A DNA stretch of 29,914 bases from MAG-121220-bin8 sp964433845 (GCA_964433845.1 CAYSTA010000021.1:1-29914); one strand, 5' to 3'. Counted from the first letter of the stretch, positions 6,596 to 16,471 are shown. Translations and numbers: made by a program. Notes: generated by a model from the letters alone, not told the origin.

Positions 6596-7834
6596 ATGCA
6601 TTGTTATAAAAAAACACCATTTGTTATTTTCTTTTTACTATTTATTACTAGTTGTTATACAGTAAAGGAAGTAACTTTTAAAAGCCCTGTTGATACAACA
6701 ACAAAAATTATTGATAAACAAATTATAAAAGATTATTACATAAAAGATATGGGATTGTATGCATCAAATAATTTTATTGCTTCGAGGATAAATAATTTTT
6801 ATAAATTAAATGATAGTACTGTTTGTGTTTTAATTAATCCTGAAAATAAACCTATTAATAAAAGTCCTTATTACGCTTTTGAAACTTGGTCAGATTCACC
6901 AAAATCTATTTACTATTCTTTTAAATATCCAGAAAATTTTAATCATCGTTATATTCCAAAAATTAAATATAATGGTACGTGGAGTACTATAGATTCAACA
7001 AAGGTATTTAATACAGATAATTCTTATTCAATAAAATTAGATGTTTCAAGTAATCCAGTTACCGTTGCTGCTCAAGAAATTCAATCTTCTATTGATGTTA
7101 ATAATTGGGCTAATTCTCTTACAAAAAATAAAGATTTTGCTAGAATTAAAAGTTGTGGAAAATCAAAACTTGGCAGAAATATACCTGTTATAGATATATA
7201 TAAAGGATCAAAAAAAGAAAAAGAAATTATAGTATTATTAACTCGTCAACATCCCCCTGAAGTAACAGGTTATTTTGCATTTCAGAGTTTTTTATCTAGA
7301 ATTTTAAATAATGATGAACTGTCGGATACATTTTTGAAAAAATATAGAATTTTAGCATTTCCAATTGTTAACCCAGATGGAGTAGATTTGGGACATTGGA
7401 GACATAATGCTGGTGGTGTAGATACAAATAGAGATTGGTCTGAATATAATCAACCAGAAATTAAAAACATTACTCGATTTATAACAAAAACAAGTAAGTT
7501 ATCAAGTTCTAAGATAATTATAGGTTTAGATTTTCATTCAACTTATAACGATGTGTTTTACACAAATATAACTACACCTACTGCTAATAAAATAACTGAG
7601 GTTTTTGTAGATAAATGGTTTAAATCATTAGAAAAAAATATTCCGAATTATAAAGTAAATGAGAAATCTTCTGACAGTAAAGAACCAGTTTCTAAAGGGT
7701 GGTTTTTGTATGGCCATAATGCTGTTGGAATTACTTATGAAATAGGTGATGCGACGCCTAAAGATTTTATTAACTTAAAAGGTCGTGTTTCAGCTACTGA
7801 AATGATGAAAATTTTGGTAGATAATGTTAACTAA
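6596..7834 (+). CDS. M14-family zinc carboxypeptidase, lipoprotein
   Basis: An exported metallopeptidase of 412 residues, anchored through Cys20 (lipobox FITSC). The N-terminal beta-rich part (about 30-160) resembles the M14_N domain found in cytosolic-carboxypeptidase-like M14 enzymes. The catalytic domain follows, with zinc ligands His219 and Glu222 in QHPPE and His314 in LDFHSTY. Other marks are NPDGVDLGHWRHNAGG near 259-274, TNRDW at 277-281, and the general base Glu382 in TYEIGD. All expected residues are present, so it should be active, removing C-terminal residues from peptides or an isopeptide-linked side chain. The cysteine is followed by YTVK rather than acidic residues, so a periplasmic face is as likely as the surface. 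It lies 12 bases before SusC, in one presumed operon. Confidence 0.88.
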   Translation: MHCYKKTPFVIFFLLFITSCYTVKEVTFKSPVDTTTKIIDKQIIKDYYIKDMGLYASNNFIASRINNFYKLNDSTVCVLINPENKPINKSPYYAFETWSDSPKSIYYSFKYPENFNHRYIPKIKYNGTWSTIDSTKVFNTDNSYSIKLDVSSNPVTVAAQEIQSSIDVNNWANSLTKNKDFARIKSCGKSKLGRNIPVIDIYKGSKKEKEIIVLLTRQHPPEVTGYFAFQSFLSRILNNDELSDTFLKKYRILAFPIVNPDGVDLGHWRHNAGGVDTNRDWSEYNQPEIKNITRFITKTSKLSSSKIIIGLDFHSTYNDVFYTNITTPTANKITEVFVDKWFKSLEKNIPNYKVNEKSSDSKEPVSKGWFLYGHNAVGITYEIGDATPKDFINLKGRVSATEMMKILVDNVN

Positions 7835-7846
7835 ACAAGAATAATT

Positions 7847-10800
7847 ATGAAAAGAAAATTTTTAAGTGTAATTATGATTCTCTGTGTTGGGTCAATTGTT
7901 TTTGCACAACAAACAATTTCTGGTGTTGTTAATGGGAATGGTGATCCATTACCAGGCGCATCCGTTATTGAAAAAGGAACTACTAATGGTGTTAGTACTG
8001 ATTTTGATGGTAAATTTTTAATTACTGTTTCTAGTAGTGATGCTGTTTTAGTTGTTTCCTATCTAGGTTATAAAGATGAAGAAGTGTCTGTTTCAGGTGT
8101 TTCATCATTAACAATTGACCTTGAAGAAGACTCTGAGGCTTTAGCTGAAGTAGTAGTTACTTCACTAGGGTTTACAGAAATTAGGGATCAACAAGGTTCA
8201 ACATCCTCTGTTTTAAGTACAGAATCTGTAGTTCGTGCAGGTGAAGCTACAGTAATTAACGCTTTAAGCGGTAAGGCATCGGGTGTTAGAATAACTAGAT
8301 CAAATGGTGATCCAGGAGCAGGTAGTACTATTAAAATTAGAGGTGCTAATACTATTGATGGTGCAAGTAATCCTTTGATTATTGTTGATGGTGTTCCGCT
8401 AAATAATGACACAAGTTATGCTGGAGGTAATGGAATTACTGGAGGTAAAGCAGGTGGAATTACTCAGGGCTCAAGAATGAATGACTTAAATGCTTCAGAT
8501 ATAAAAAGTGTTCAAGTTTTAAAAGGAGCATCGGCAGCAGCCCTTTGGGGAAGTAGAGCAGCTAATGGTGTTGTTGTAATTACAACGAAAGAAGGTTCTC
8601 GAGGAGAAGCCAAAATTAATTTCACATCAACTTATTCTTTTGATGAAGTTTCTGAAAAAATTCCAATGCAAAATACTTGGGGACAGGGTAGAAGTGGAAG
8701 TTTTGGAGCAACAAGAGCTGAATCTTGGGGTGATTATATCCCAAATAGAGGAGGTGGATCAGATACTTTTAATACTTCTGGAGCTTATTTTGTTGCTGAT
8801 AATGGAACAACATATTATCCAATTACAGCAAAGAACTCTAAACAAACTTTTGTTGACAGTAACTGGAATTCTGTATTTCAAACTGGAGATTTTTGGCAAA
8901 ATGATTTATCTATGAGTGGTGGAAATGAAAGAAACACCTACTATTTTAGTTTAGGAAATATTAAACAAAAGGGTATTATTAGAGAAGCTAGTTATGATAG
9001 ATCAAGTATAAGATTTAATTTTAATTCTAAACTTAATGATAAGATAAGCTTATCTAATAAGATGTACTATGCTTATACGGATTCAAATAGAATTCAGCAA
9101 AGTTCAAATACAGCAGGAGTTATGTTAGGACTTTTAAGAACCCCGCCTGATTTTGATCAAAGAGACTATAAAGGAACATATTATACGAGTAGTGGTACAG
9201 AGTATACAAAAAGACATCGTTCTTATAGAAAATATTTAGGTAATAGTCAAAATCCATCCTATAATAATCCTTTATGGACTATATATGAACAAGTAGCAAA
9301 TACTAAAGTAAATAGAATTACTGCAACTCCTCAGCTTACATTTAATCCTGTAGATGCTTTAAGTGTTATAGCTAGAGGAAATCTTGATGTTGCTGATGAT
9401 AGGCGTACTTACTTTTTCCCAATAGGTTCTGCCGGATCTAGAAATGTTGGAATCTATCAGGAAGATGCACTTAGTACCACAAATTTAAATTTTGATTTGA
9501 TTGGTAAAGCAAACTTTGAACTATCAAGTGATGTTAACTTAACAACTACTGCAGGATGGAGTTTTACAGATAGAAAGTATAAAAGGAATTCAGGGCAGGT
9601 TAATGGTTTTTTAGTTAATTCAACAAAACAAACAACTTCATTAAATACTGCTGCAGAATCATCCACATTTCAAACCTATAGAACTCATAGACGTTCAAAC
9701 AGGGGTTATGCACTACTTAATTTTGACCTATTCGATCAGTTATATCTCAACGTATCAGGTGCATTGGAAGCTTCCTCTACAATTAATGGAACCTTCTTTT
9801 ATCCTGCAACTGATTTAGCTTGGATATTTACTAATCAAATTGATTCAAGTGCATTATCTTTTGGAAAGCTTAGAGCATCATGGGGAAAAGTTGGTGTACA
9901 GCCATCTTCTCATAAGTTTGAAACTTTAGCTGAAGGAGGTTTTGGATATTCAACTTATAGTGATCCATTAGATATAGATTTATTTGGTGGTGGTTTTAGA
10001 CTTGACAACAATCTTGGAAATGCAAAATTAGAACCTGAAATAAAAACAGAGTGGGAAATTGGTAGTGATCTTAGATTTTTAAATGATGACTTAACTTTTT
10101 CATTTACTTACTATCAAAATAAAATTAAAGGTATTTTACTTAATGTAAGTCTTTCTCCTTCTTCTGGTTTTGCAACTCAATATGGAAACTTTGGTGCTAT
10201 GGAAAATAGTGGTTTAGAGCTCGATATGAGTTGGAATATAGTGGATAAAGAGGATTTCAGTTTTTCATCTTCATTAAATTGGTCTAAAAACGATAATGAG
10301 GTAACCGATCTTTATGGAACGTCATCAATCGGTTTAACAGGTGCATCTATTAGTTCAAGAGCAATAGTTGGTCATCCGTTAGGTGTATTATATGGAACAG
10401 GCTCTAAAACAAAGGCTGATGGAAGTCTTGATCTAAACTCAAATGGATTTCCACAAATTACATCTGGACCTATTGTTTTAGGAGACCCAAACCCAGATTG
10501 GAGAGGTGGTTTAGGTTTCGATATTAATTATAAGAAACTTCATCTTAATGTTTTATTAGAGCATTCTCAAGGTGGAGAGTTTTCTCCAAGAACTATATGG
10601 GTTTTAAATCGATTTGGTACAACTCAAGAAACTGCTGGCAGACTTACATTAAGTCAAGACTTAGTTAATTACAAAGGAAATACAATTGCTGCTGGAACTA
10701 CCGTTAGAGGTACAGTAAGAGACTTTGGCGCTGGACCAGTTTTACTCGATGAGAATTGGTATAGAACTGGAATTGGTGGAGGTTTTGGTGATAATCAAGC

Positions 10801-11065
10801 CTATAACTTTTCTATTTATGATGCTACTTTTACAAAACTTAGAGAGATTTCTTTAAGCTATGTTTTAGATGGCGATAATTTAAATTCTTTTGGATTAGAT
10901 AATGTGATTTTCACTTTATCAGGCAGAAATTTAATAAACATAAATAAAGTTCCAGGAATTGACCCTGAAGTAAATCAATATGGTGTTGGTCAAGGTTTTG
11001 GATTAGATTACTTTACTAATCCTCAAACTCAATCAGTACTCTTAAAAGTATCATTTAATTATTAA
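7847..11065 (+). CDS. SusC/RagA-family TonB-dependent outer-membrane transporter
   Basis: A protein of 1072 residues with a signal peptide (1-20, ending VFAQ) and a carboxypeptidase-regulatory-like domain (about 22-95, GDPLPGASVIEKGTTNGVST). A plug domain follows (about 110-250) with the SusC signatures IKIRGANTIDGASNPLIIVDG and LKGASAAALWGSRAANGVVV. The rest is a 22-strand barrel ending in an aromatic C-terminus (VSFNY). It imports ligands delivered by its SusD partner, energised by TonB. The 12-base gap to the carboxypeptidase and the 10-base gap to SusD mark one operon. With a peptidase upstream and amino-acid genes downstream, a peptide or amino-acid conjugate is a more likely cargo than a glycan, as in the peptide importer RagAB. 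Cargo is inference. Confidence 0.95.
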   Translation: MKRKFLSVIMILCVGSIVFAQQTISGVVNGNGDPLPGASVIEKGTTNGVSTDFDGKFLITVSSSDAVLVVSYLGYKDEEVSVSGVSSLTIDLEEDSEALAEVVVTSLGFTEIRDQQGSTSSVLSTESVVRAGEATVINALSGKASGVRITRSNGDPGAGSTIKIRGANTIDGASNPLIIVDGVPLNNDTSYAGGNGITGGKAGGITQGSRMNDLNASDIKSVQVLKGASAAALWGSRAANGVVVITTKEGSRGEAKINFTSTYSFDEVSEKIPMQNTWGQGRSGSFGATRAESWGDYIPNRGGGSDTFNTSGAYFVADNGTTYYPITAKNSKQTFVDSNWNSVFQTGDFWQNDLSMSGGNERNTYYFSLGNIKQKGIIREASYDRSSIRFNFNSKLNDKISLSNKMYYAYTDSNRIQQSSNTAGVMLGLLRTPPDFDQRDYKGTYYTSSGTEYTKRHRSYRKYLGNSQNPSYNNPLWTIYEQVANTKVNRITATPQLTFNPVDALSVIARGNLDVADDRRTYFFPIGSAGSRNVGIYQEDALSTTNLNFDLIGKANFELSSDVNLTTTAGWSFTDRKYKRNSGQVNGFLVNSTKQTTSLNTAAESSTFQTYRTHRRSNRGYALLNFDLFDQLYLNVSGALEASSTINGTFFYPATDLAWIFTNQIDSSALSFGKLRASWGKVGVQPSSHKFETLAEGGFGYSTYSDPLDIDLFGGGFRLDNNLGNAKLEPEIKTEWEIGSDLRFLNDDLTFSFTYYQNKIKGILLNVSLSPSSGFATQYGNFGAMENSGLELDMSWNIVDKEDFSFSSSLNWSKNDNEVTDLYGTSSIGLTGASISSRAIVGHPLGVLYGTGSKTKADGSLDLNSNGFPQITSGPIVLGDPNPDWRGGLGFDINYKKLHLNVLLEHSQGGEFSPRTIWVLNRFGTTQETAGRLTLSQDLVNYKGNTIAAGTTVRGTVRDFGAGPVLLDENWYRTGIGGGFGDNQAYNFSIYDATFTKLREISLSYVLDGDNLNSFGLDNVIFTLSGRNLININKVPGIDPEVNQYGVGQGFGLDYFTNPQTQSVLLKVSFNY

Positions 11066-11075
11066 TATAAAAATC

Positions 11076-12503
11076 ATGAAAAAAAATATTATTAAAGTTT
11101 TATTATGCTCAATGATTATTTCACTTTCATCTTGTGAAGACATGGTTGAAGGCATAAATGAAAATCCAAATGACATCTCTGTGTTAGATGTTGAAACTAA
11201 ATTATTTCTTACAGGAGGAATGTTAGCTAATGTTCAAGTTCAATGTGGACATTTAAATAGAATTTCTAATATGTATTCTGGACAATTAATTGGATTTTCT
11301 TCATTATACTCCAATATATATGGTTTTAATTTATCTACGGTTGAATCTAATGATGAATGGACTCAAGTATATGGTGGAGTAATTACAAATATGCGTCATA
11401 TAGCTGCAAATTCTACGAGTGATCTTCTTGTAGGAATTGCTAAGGTACTTGAGGCTCATGCTATTGGAACAGCTGCTTCATTATGGGGAAACATTCCTTA
11501 TTCAGAAGCAAACAATATAGACATTTCTGATCCTAAATTTGATAGTCAAAAAGCTGTATATACTGCTGCAATTGCTTTATTAGATGCAGGGATAGCTAAA
11601 TTAAACTCTGCTACTAGTTTTAGTTTAAGTCAGGACATTTATTTCAATGGAGACAAAGATAAATGGATAAAGGCCGCTAATACATTAAAAGCTAGATTTT
11701 ATTTACATCAGAAAGATTATTCAAGTGCTCTTTCTGCAGCTCAAAATGGTATTAGTTCTTCTTCTGGTGATATGAAATATAAACCTAGAGGAGCGGCAAG
11801 TCAAGCTGCTGGTGATAAAAATTTGTTCTGGACTATTTTGGAAGGTTCAAGAGCAGGAGATATAGGAAATTCTAGTGGAGGATCGGATAGTTATCTATTA
11901 CAATTATTGGATGCTTCTAGTTCTGTTTCAAGAAACCATGCTAAAACCGATGAGGCAGCGAGACATGCATATTATAAAATTGATGCTTCTGGAGGAAAAG
12001 CCAATAAGGGGATTGTTGAACAATTTGAACCTCAAAATATGGTTACGTTTTTTGAAAATCAATTAATTAAAGCTGAATGTGCTGCTCGTGCTGGTGGAGT
12101 TGCAGCAGGGCTACCCCACTTAAACACTGTTCGTTCTTGGTTGAATTCTGGAGGTCAGCTTAATTCAAGTTTTGCTGGTATGACTTATAAATATGATGCC
12201 TTTGTTGCCGCTGATTTTGATAACGGAGGAATTGAAAATGCTGATAACGTGGATTCCAAAACAGCTTTTATAAGGGAGGTAATTGAGGAACGCTATGTTT
12301 CAGGTTTTGGAATGCATATGCCATTTAATGATGCTAGAAGATTGAGAAAAAGCGGTTCTAGTTATGCTGTTCCTTTTGTTTTAGTAGATGGACCTAACCC
12401 TCCATATCCTGAAAGAATGCCATATTCAGCAAATGAGTTAAATTCTAATTCTAATGCTCCAGCTGATCCTGGAATTTTTGCAAAAACAGAGGTAAATAAT
12501 TAG
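11076..12503 (+). CDS. SusD/RagB-family lipoprotein (SusD-like_2 type)
   Basis: The substrate-binding lid of the SusCD transporter, with 475 residues. The lipobox LSSC gives Cys20, followed by Glu-Asp, matching the acidic surface-export signal. The start GINENPNDISVLDVETKLFL, the helical TPR-like middle and the late LNTVRSW and RREVIEERY-like stretches (IREVIEERYVSGFG) are those of SusD-like proteins of the SusD-like_2 type. It lies 10 bases after SusC, the standard order. A strong hairpin follows 23 bases after the stop, closing or attenuating the first part of the operon. The aromatic ligand site cannot be identified by eye, so the ligand is unknown. Confidence 0.92.
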   Translation: MKKNIIKVLLCSMIISLSSCEDMVEGINENPNDISVLDVETKLFLTGGMLANVQVQCGHLNRISNMYSGQLIGFSSLYSNIYGFNLSTVESNDEWTQVYGGVITNMRHIAANSTSDLLVGIAKVLEAHAIGTAASLWGNIPYSEANNIDISDPKFDSQKAVYTAAIALLDAGIAKLNSATSFSLSQDIYFNGDKDKWIKAANTLKARFYLHQKDYSSALSAAQNGISSSSGDMKYKPRGAASQAAGDKNLFWTILEGSRAGDIGNSSGGSDSYLLQLLDASSSVSRNHAKTDEAARHAYYKIDASGGKANKGIVEQFEPQNMVTFFENQLIKAECAARAGGVAAGLPHLNTVRSWLNSGGQLNSSFAGMTYKYDAFVAADFDNGGIENADNVDSKTAFIREVIEERYVSGFGMHMPFNDARRLRKSGSSYAVPFVLVDGPNPPYPERMPYSANELNSNSNAPADPGIFAKTEVNN

Positions 12504-12523
12504 TAACTAATACTTTTAATTTG

Positions 12524-12559
12524 CTCAAGCTATTTGATGATTTTATCAAATAGCTTGGG
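12524..12559 (+). terminator. Long stem-loop after the SusD gene
   Basis: CAAGCTATTTGAT (12526-12538) pairs perfectly with ATCAAATAGCTTG (12545-12557) across the 6-base loop GATTTT. A wobble pair and a C-G pair extend the stem outward. No U-run follows on the plus strand, so it may act as a terminator, or as a 3' stabiliser that sets SusC/SusD mRNA above the downstream genes. Confidence 0.7.
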
Positions 12560-12587
12560 TGAATATTAACCAAACTCAACCTAAGCA

Positions 12588-13580
12588 ATGATAAATATTA
12601 TACAAATTGGTTTTGGACCACTTGGTATTCAAACAGCTAAATTTATTTCTAAAAAATCTACAATTAAAACAGTAGCAGTAGTAGATAATAATCCAGATTT
12701 GCATCATAAAAAAATTAATGAGTTTTCTTCAGATCTTGATGATAATATTTCAATTTCAAATTCTGTTGCTGAAGCTTTAGAAAAACTTAATAATAAACCT
12801 GATATTGCTTTAATCACTACTGTTTCTAGTTTAAAAAGTATTTATGGTCAAATTGAAGAATTAGCGAAATACAATATAGATGTTATTTCAACTTGTGAAG
12901 AGTTGTCTTATCCATGGAAAACAGATCCGATTTTAAGTAAAAAATTAAATGATTTATGCAAAATTAATAGTATAGCGTGTTTAGGAACAGGTGTAAACCC
13001 TGGTTTTCTTATGGATTATTTACCTTCAGTATTGAGTACAGTTTGCAAAGAAATAAATACTATAAAAATATATAGAGTTCAAGATGCAAGTTTAAGAAGA
13101 ATTCCATTTCAGAAAAAAATAGGAGCAGGTCTAGATTTGAATGAATTTAAAACTAAAGAGAAGGAGGGAACATTACGTCATGTTGGATTGACGGAATCCT
13201 TACACTTGCTTGCAAAAACATTGAATTTTGATGTTGATAATGTAACTGAAACCTTGAATCCAGTAATTTGTGAAAGTGATTTTAACGGTTCTATTAATAT
13301 TAAAAAAGGTTATGCAAGAGGTGTTGAACAGATTGCTTATGGATATTTTAATAATGAAACTTTAATCGAAATGAAATTTAGAGCTGCTGTAGGAGAACCA
13401 CATTCATATGATAGGATTGAAGTTGAAGGAATTCCTTCTTTTGTGTCAGAGATTGAAGGAGGTATTAATGGAGATATTGCAACATGTTCAATTGCGATCA
13501 ATTGTATTAAAAGTATTATGAAAGCTAGTCCAGGCCTACATACGATGGCTGATATTGCTGTTCCAGGATTTATACACTAA
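12588..13580 (+). CDS. DapB-like / 2,4-diaminopentanoate dehydrogenase-like NAD(P)-dependent enzyme
   Basis: A soluble oxidoreductase of 330 residues. The Rossmann fold at the start shows IQIGFGPLGIQTA (5-17) with the dinucleotide loop GFGPLG, followed by VAVVDNNPD at the end of strand 2. The segment GTGVNPGFLMDYLP near 141-154 and the C-terminal half match the dihydrodipicolinate-reductase-like family that includes 2,4-diaminopentanoate dehydrogenase. It is longer than true DapB (about 240-270), and biosynthetic DapB is normally encoded elsewhere, so a catabolic amino-acid dehydrogenase is more likely. It sits between SusD and the N-acyl-D-amino-acid deacylase (24-base gap), which suggests it acts on the freed amino acid. 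The exact substrate and cofactor are not readable. Confidence 0.7.
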   Translation: MINIIQIGFGPLGIQTAKFISKKSTIKTVAVVDNNPDLHHKKINEFSSDLDDNISISNSVAEALEKLNNKPDIALITTVSSLKSIYGQIEELAKYNIDVISTCEELSYPWKTDPILSKKLNDLCKINSIACLGTGVNPGFLMDYLPSVLSTVCKEINTIKIYRVQDASLRRIPFQKKIGAGLDLNEFKTKEKEGTLRHVGLTESLHLLAKTLNFDVDNVTETLNPVICESDFNGSINIKKGYARGVEQIAYGYFNNETLIEMKFRAAVGEPHSYDRIEVEGIPSFVSEIEGGINGDIATCSIAINCIKSIMKASPGLHTMADIAVPGFIH

Positions 13581-13604
13581 ATTGTATTAACAATAATTAA
13601 TTTT

Positions 13605-15149
13605 TTGAAACATCTCGGATATTTATTGTTATTTATAATAATTCTTTTATCTTCTTGTAAATCTGATAACAATGTAGATTTACTGATTATTAATGGAACA
13701 GTTTATGATGGAATTAATTCTAGTCCAAGAATTGTTGATATTGGTATTAACAAGGATAAAGTTGTTTATATAAGTGATAATAAAAACTCTATTAATGCCG
13801 ATAAAATTATTGATGCAGAGGGTTTAATTATTTCACCAGGCTTTATTGACACCCATACTCATTCAGATAGGGATTTGAATAATAAGGAAACTTCGCACAA
13901 TCTACCTTTTTTAAAACAAGGTATTACTACAGTCGTCGTTGGTAATGATGGGGATAGTTATTATCCTATTTCTGATTATAAATTATTATACGAGTCACAG
14001 GGAATTGGAACTAATGTTATTATGCTTGTCGGTCATGGTACAATTAGAAATAAAGTTTTAGGGAATATTAATAAAAAACCAAACTCAGAAGAATTAAATG
14101 AAATGAAAATGTTAATAACTCAAGAGATGAGTTCTGGTGCATTTGGAATGTCTACAGGTTTATTTTATTCTCCGGGAAGTTATTCTAATACTGAAGAGAT
14201 AATTTCATTAGCAAAAATTGTTTCAGATAATGGAGGAATATACGATACTCATTTAAGAGATGAAAGCAATTATAATATTGGTTTAATTTCAGCTGTTAAG
14301 GAAACAATAGATATTGGATTAGAAGCTAATATTCCAGTACATATTTCACATATTAAATGTTTAGGAAGATATGTATGGCATCAAAGCGATTCCATTATCA
14401 AATTAATTGAACATCATCGAGATAAAGGATTAAATGTTACTGCCAATCAATACCCATATGATGCATCAGCGACAAGTTTAAAAGGTGCAGTTGTTCCTAG
14501 ATGGGCTGAAAGTGGAGGTAAAGATTCTTTATTTATTCGTTTCAATAACAAAAAAATTAAATCTAAAATATTAAAAGAAACAAGTTCAAATATATTTAGA
14601 AGAGGAGGAGCTGATAAATTATTGATTGTAAATTCTAAAAATTCTGATATAATAGGAAAAAATTTGTTAGAATTATCAATTGAATTTGATAAACCTCCTG
14701 AAGAAGTAGTATATCAATTAATCAAATCAGAAAATGTCAGTGTTGCTTCTTTTAATATGATTGAAGAGGATATTATAAATTTTATGAAGCAAAGCTGGGT
14801 TTTTACAGGTTCTGATGGTAATACTGGTCATCCTAGGAAGTATGGTTCATTTCCTAAAAAATATTCTGAATATGTGCTTGATAAAAAGATTCTTAATCTT
14901 TCTGAATTTATTGCTAATAGTACTTCAAAACCAGCAGAATTTTTTAATGTTAACAAAAGAGGTAAAATTAAAGAGGGATATTATGCTGATATTATTATAT
15001 TCGATCCATTGTATTTTAAGGACAAAGCTGATTATTCTAATGCGTTTGCATATTCAGAAGGCTTAATTTATAGTATAATAAATGGGGAATTAATAATTGA
15101 TAAAAACAACTTTACTGGTAAATTAAAAGGAAAAGTTTTAATTAAATAA
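13605..15149 (+). CDS. N-acyl-D-amino-acid deacylase (D-aminoacylase), lipoprotein
   Basis: An amidohydrolase of 514 residues that hydrolyses N-acyl-D-amino acids to a fatty or acetic acid and a D-amino acid. A signal peptide with lipobox LSSC (Cys18) puts it in the periplasm or on the envelope. Metal-site motifs are complete: GFIDTHTHSD (79-88), MSTGLFYSPGSYSNTEEI with its glutamate, YDTHLRDE, VHISHIKCLG, and the late aspartate in FTGSDGNTGHPRKYGSFP. The D-aminoacylase-specific GHPR.YG.FP motif separates it from dihydroorotases. It starts at TTG (13605). The only upstream in-frame alternatives before a stop are ATT and ATA codons, and TTG places the signal peptide well. It lies 11 bases before the symporter, hence probable coexpression. 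Related enzymes can act as dipeptidases, so D-specificity is likely but unproven. Confidence 0.85.
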   Translation: MKHLGYLLLFIIILLSSCKSDNNVDLLIINGTVYDGINSSPRIVDIGINKDKVVYISDNKNSINADKIIDAEGLIISPGFIDTHTHSDRDLNNKETSHNLPFLKQGITTVVVGNDGDSYYPISDYKLLYESQGIGTNVIMLVGHGTIRNKVLGNINKKPNSEELNEMKMLITQEMSSGAFGMSTGLFYSPGSYSNTEEIISLAKIVSDNGGIYDTHLRDESNYNIGLISAVKETIDIGLEANIPVHISHIKCLGRYVWHQSDSIIKLIEHHRDKGLNVTANQYPYDASATSLKGAVVPRWAESGGKDSLFIRFNNKKIKSKILKETSSNIFRRGGADKLLIVNSKNSDIIGKNLLELSIEFDKPPEEVVYQLIKSENVSVASFNMIEEDIINFMKQSWVFTGSDGNTGHPRKYGSFPKKYSEYVLDKKILNLSEFIANSTSKPAEFFNVNKRGKIKEGYYADIIIFDPLYFKDKADYSNAFAYSEGLIYSIINGELIIDKNNFTGKLKGKVLIK

Positions 15150-15160
15150 AAAATACTTCT

Positions 15161-16471
15161 ATGAAAAAATTAGAATTACATTGGAAAATATTAATAGGAA
15201 TGGCACTAGGTGTTGTTTTTGGTCTTATAATGACAAATTTTGATTTTGGAAAAGATTTTATATCTGATTGGATAAAACCTTTTGGAACAATTTTTATTAA
15301 TTCTTTAAAGCTAATAGCAATTCCATTAATACTAGCATCTCTTGTAAAGGGTATTTCAGACTTGAAAGATATTTCAAAATTGTCACAAATGGGAGGAGTT
15401 ACAATAGTTACATACATAATAACAACTGTTTTAGCTGTTAGCATTGGTTTAATTGTAGTAAATGTTATAAAACCTGGTGATTCAATTTCTGAAGAAACAC
15501 GAATTGAATTAATAGGTGCATATGAGAGTGATGCAGATCAAAAAAGAGAAGTAGCTGCAAGTACAAAAAATTCAGGCCCTCTACAAGCTCTTATAGATGT
15601 TGTGCCTTCAAATATAGTTTATGCTGCATCTGATAATAAGAATATGCTTCAAGTAATTTTCTTTGCAATCTTGTTTGGCATTTCAATTATCTTAATTCCG
15701 CCAAATAAATCAAAACCAATAAAAGAATTCTTTGATTCACTAAATGAGGTTATCCTAAAAATAATTGACCTAATAATGTTGTTTGCACCATATGGTGTAT
15801 TTGCATTATTAGCAACATTAATCGTAGAAGCCCCAAAATGGGATCTACTAGAGAGTCTATTATTGTATTCTATTACCCTTATTCTTGGATTATCGATATT
15901 AATAATTCTATATGTAATAATTGTAAAGATTTTTACTGGAAAAGGGCCTAATTACTTTTTAAAAGGTATTCTTCCTGCCCAACTAGTTGCATTTTCAACT
16001 AGCTCTAGTGCAGCAACCCTACCAGTTACTATGGATAGAGTTCACAATCATTTAGGTGTAAAAGAAGAGGTTTCTAGTTTTGTTCTTCCAATTGGAGCAA
16101 CTATTAATATGGATGGAACGGCATTGTACCAGGCTATTGCAGCTGTATTTATTGCACAAACATTTGGTTTAGATCTGACATTGGGGGCTCAGCTTGGAAT
16201 TATTCTTACAGCAACACTTGCTTCTATAGGGGCTGCAGCAGTACCTAGTGCAGGTATTATTGTATTAGTTATTGTATTATCTCAAGCAGGAATACCAGAG
16301 GCTGGATTAGCATTAATTTTTGCTGTAGATAGACCTCTAGATATGTGTAGAACAATAGTTAATATCACTGGAGACGCAACAGTCTCCATGATAGTAGCAA
16401 AATCAGTTGGAAAATTAGATGATCCGAAAGTTAATAATGGTGATGATAATTATAAGAATGTAAAAGGTTAA
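15161..16471 (+). CDS. DAACS-family dicarboxylate/amino-acid:cation symporter (GltP/DctA-like)
   Basis: An inner-membrane transporter of 436 residues with the fold of glutamate transporters. Diagnostic parts are the serine-rich hairpin loop AFSTSSSAATLPVTMD near 285-300, the sodium/substrate motif NMDGTALYQ near 317-325, and DRPLDMCRTIVNITGD near 389-404, where the aspartate and asparagine coordinate substrate and cation. The loop near 120-135 is polar and variable, as in other members. It would take up glutamate, aspartate, neutral amino acids or C4-dicarboxylates with Na+ or H+. Placed directly after the D-aminoacylase, it is the obvious route for the released amino acid into the cytoplasm. 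The arginine in DRPLDMCRTI is a feature of acidic-substrate carriers. Confidence 0.9.
   Translation: MKKLELHWKILIGMALGVVFGLIMTNFDFGKDFISDWIKPFGTIFINSLKLIAIPLILASLVKGISDLKDISKLSQMGGVTIVTYIITTVLAVSIGLIVVNVIKPGDSISEETRIELIGAYESDADQKREVAASTKNSGPLQALIDVVPSNIVYAASDNKNMLQVIFFAILFGISIILIPPNKSKPIKEFFDSLNEVILKIIDLIMLFAPYGVFALLATLIVEAPKWDLLESLLLYSITLILGLSILIILYVIIVKIFTGKGPNYFLKGILPAQLVAFSTSSSAATLPVTMDRVHNHLGVKEEVSSFVLPIGATINMDGTALYQAIAAVFIAQTFGLDLTLGAQLGIILTATLASIGAAAVPSAGIIVLVIVLSQAGIPEAGLALIFAVDRPLDMCRTIVNITGDATVSMIVAKSVGKLDDPKVNNGDDNYKNVKG

Noticed and set aside
12588..13580. Annotation as biosynthetic dihydrodipicolinate reductase (dapB)
   Set aside because: It is longer than DapB, sits among catabolic genes, and its C-terminal half fits the diaminopentanoate-dehydrogenase-like group better.
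13581..13594. ATTGT-ATTA-ACAAT stem followed by a T-run before the D-aminoacylase gene
   Set aside because: The stem is five A/T-rich pairs, and the T-run includes the gene's TTG start. Chance is likely in this base composition.
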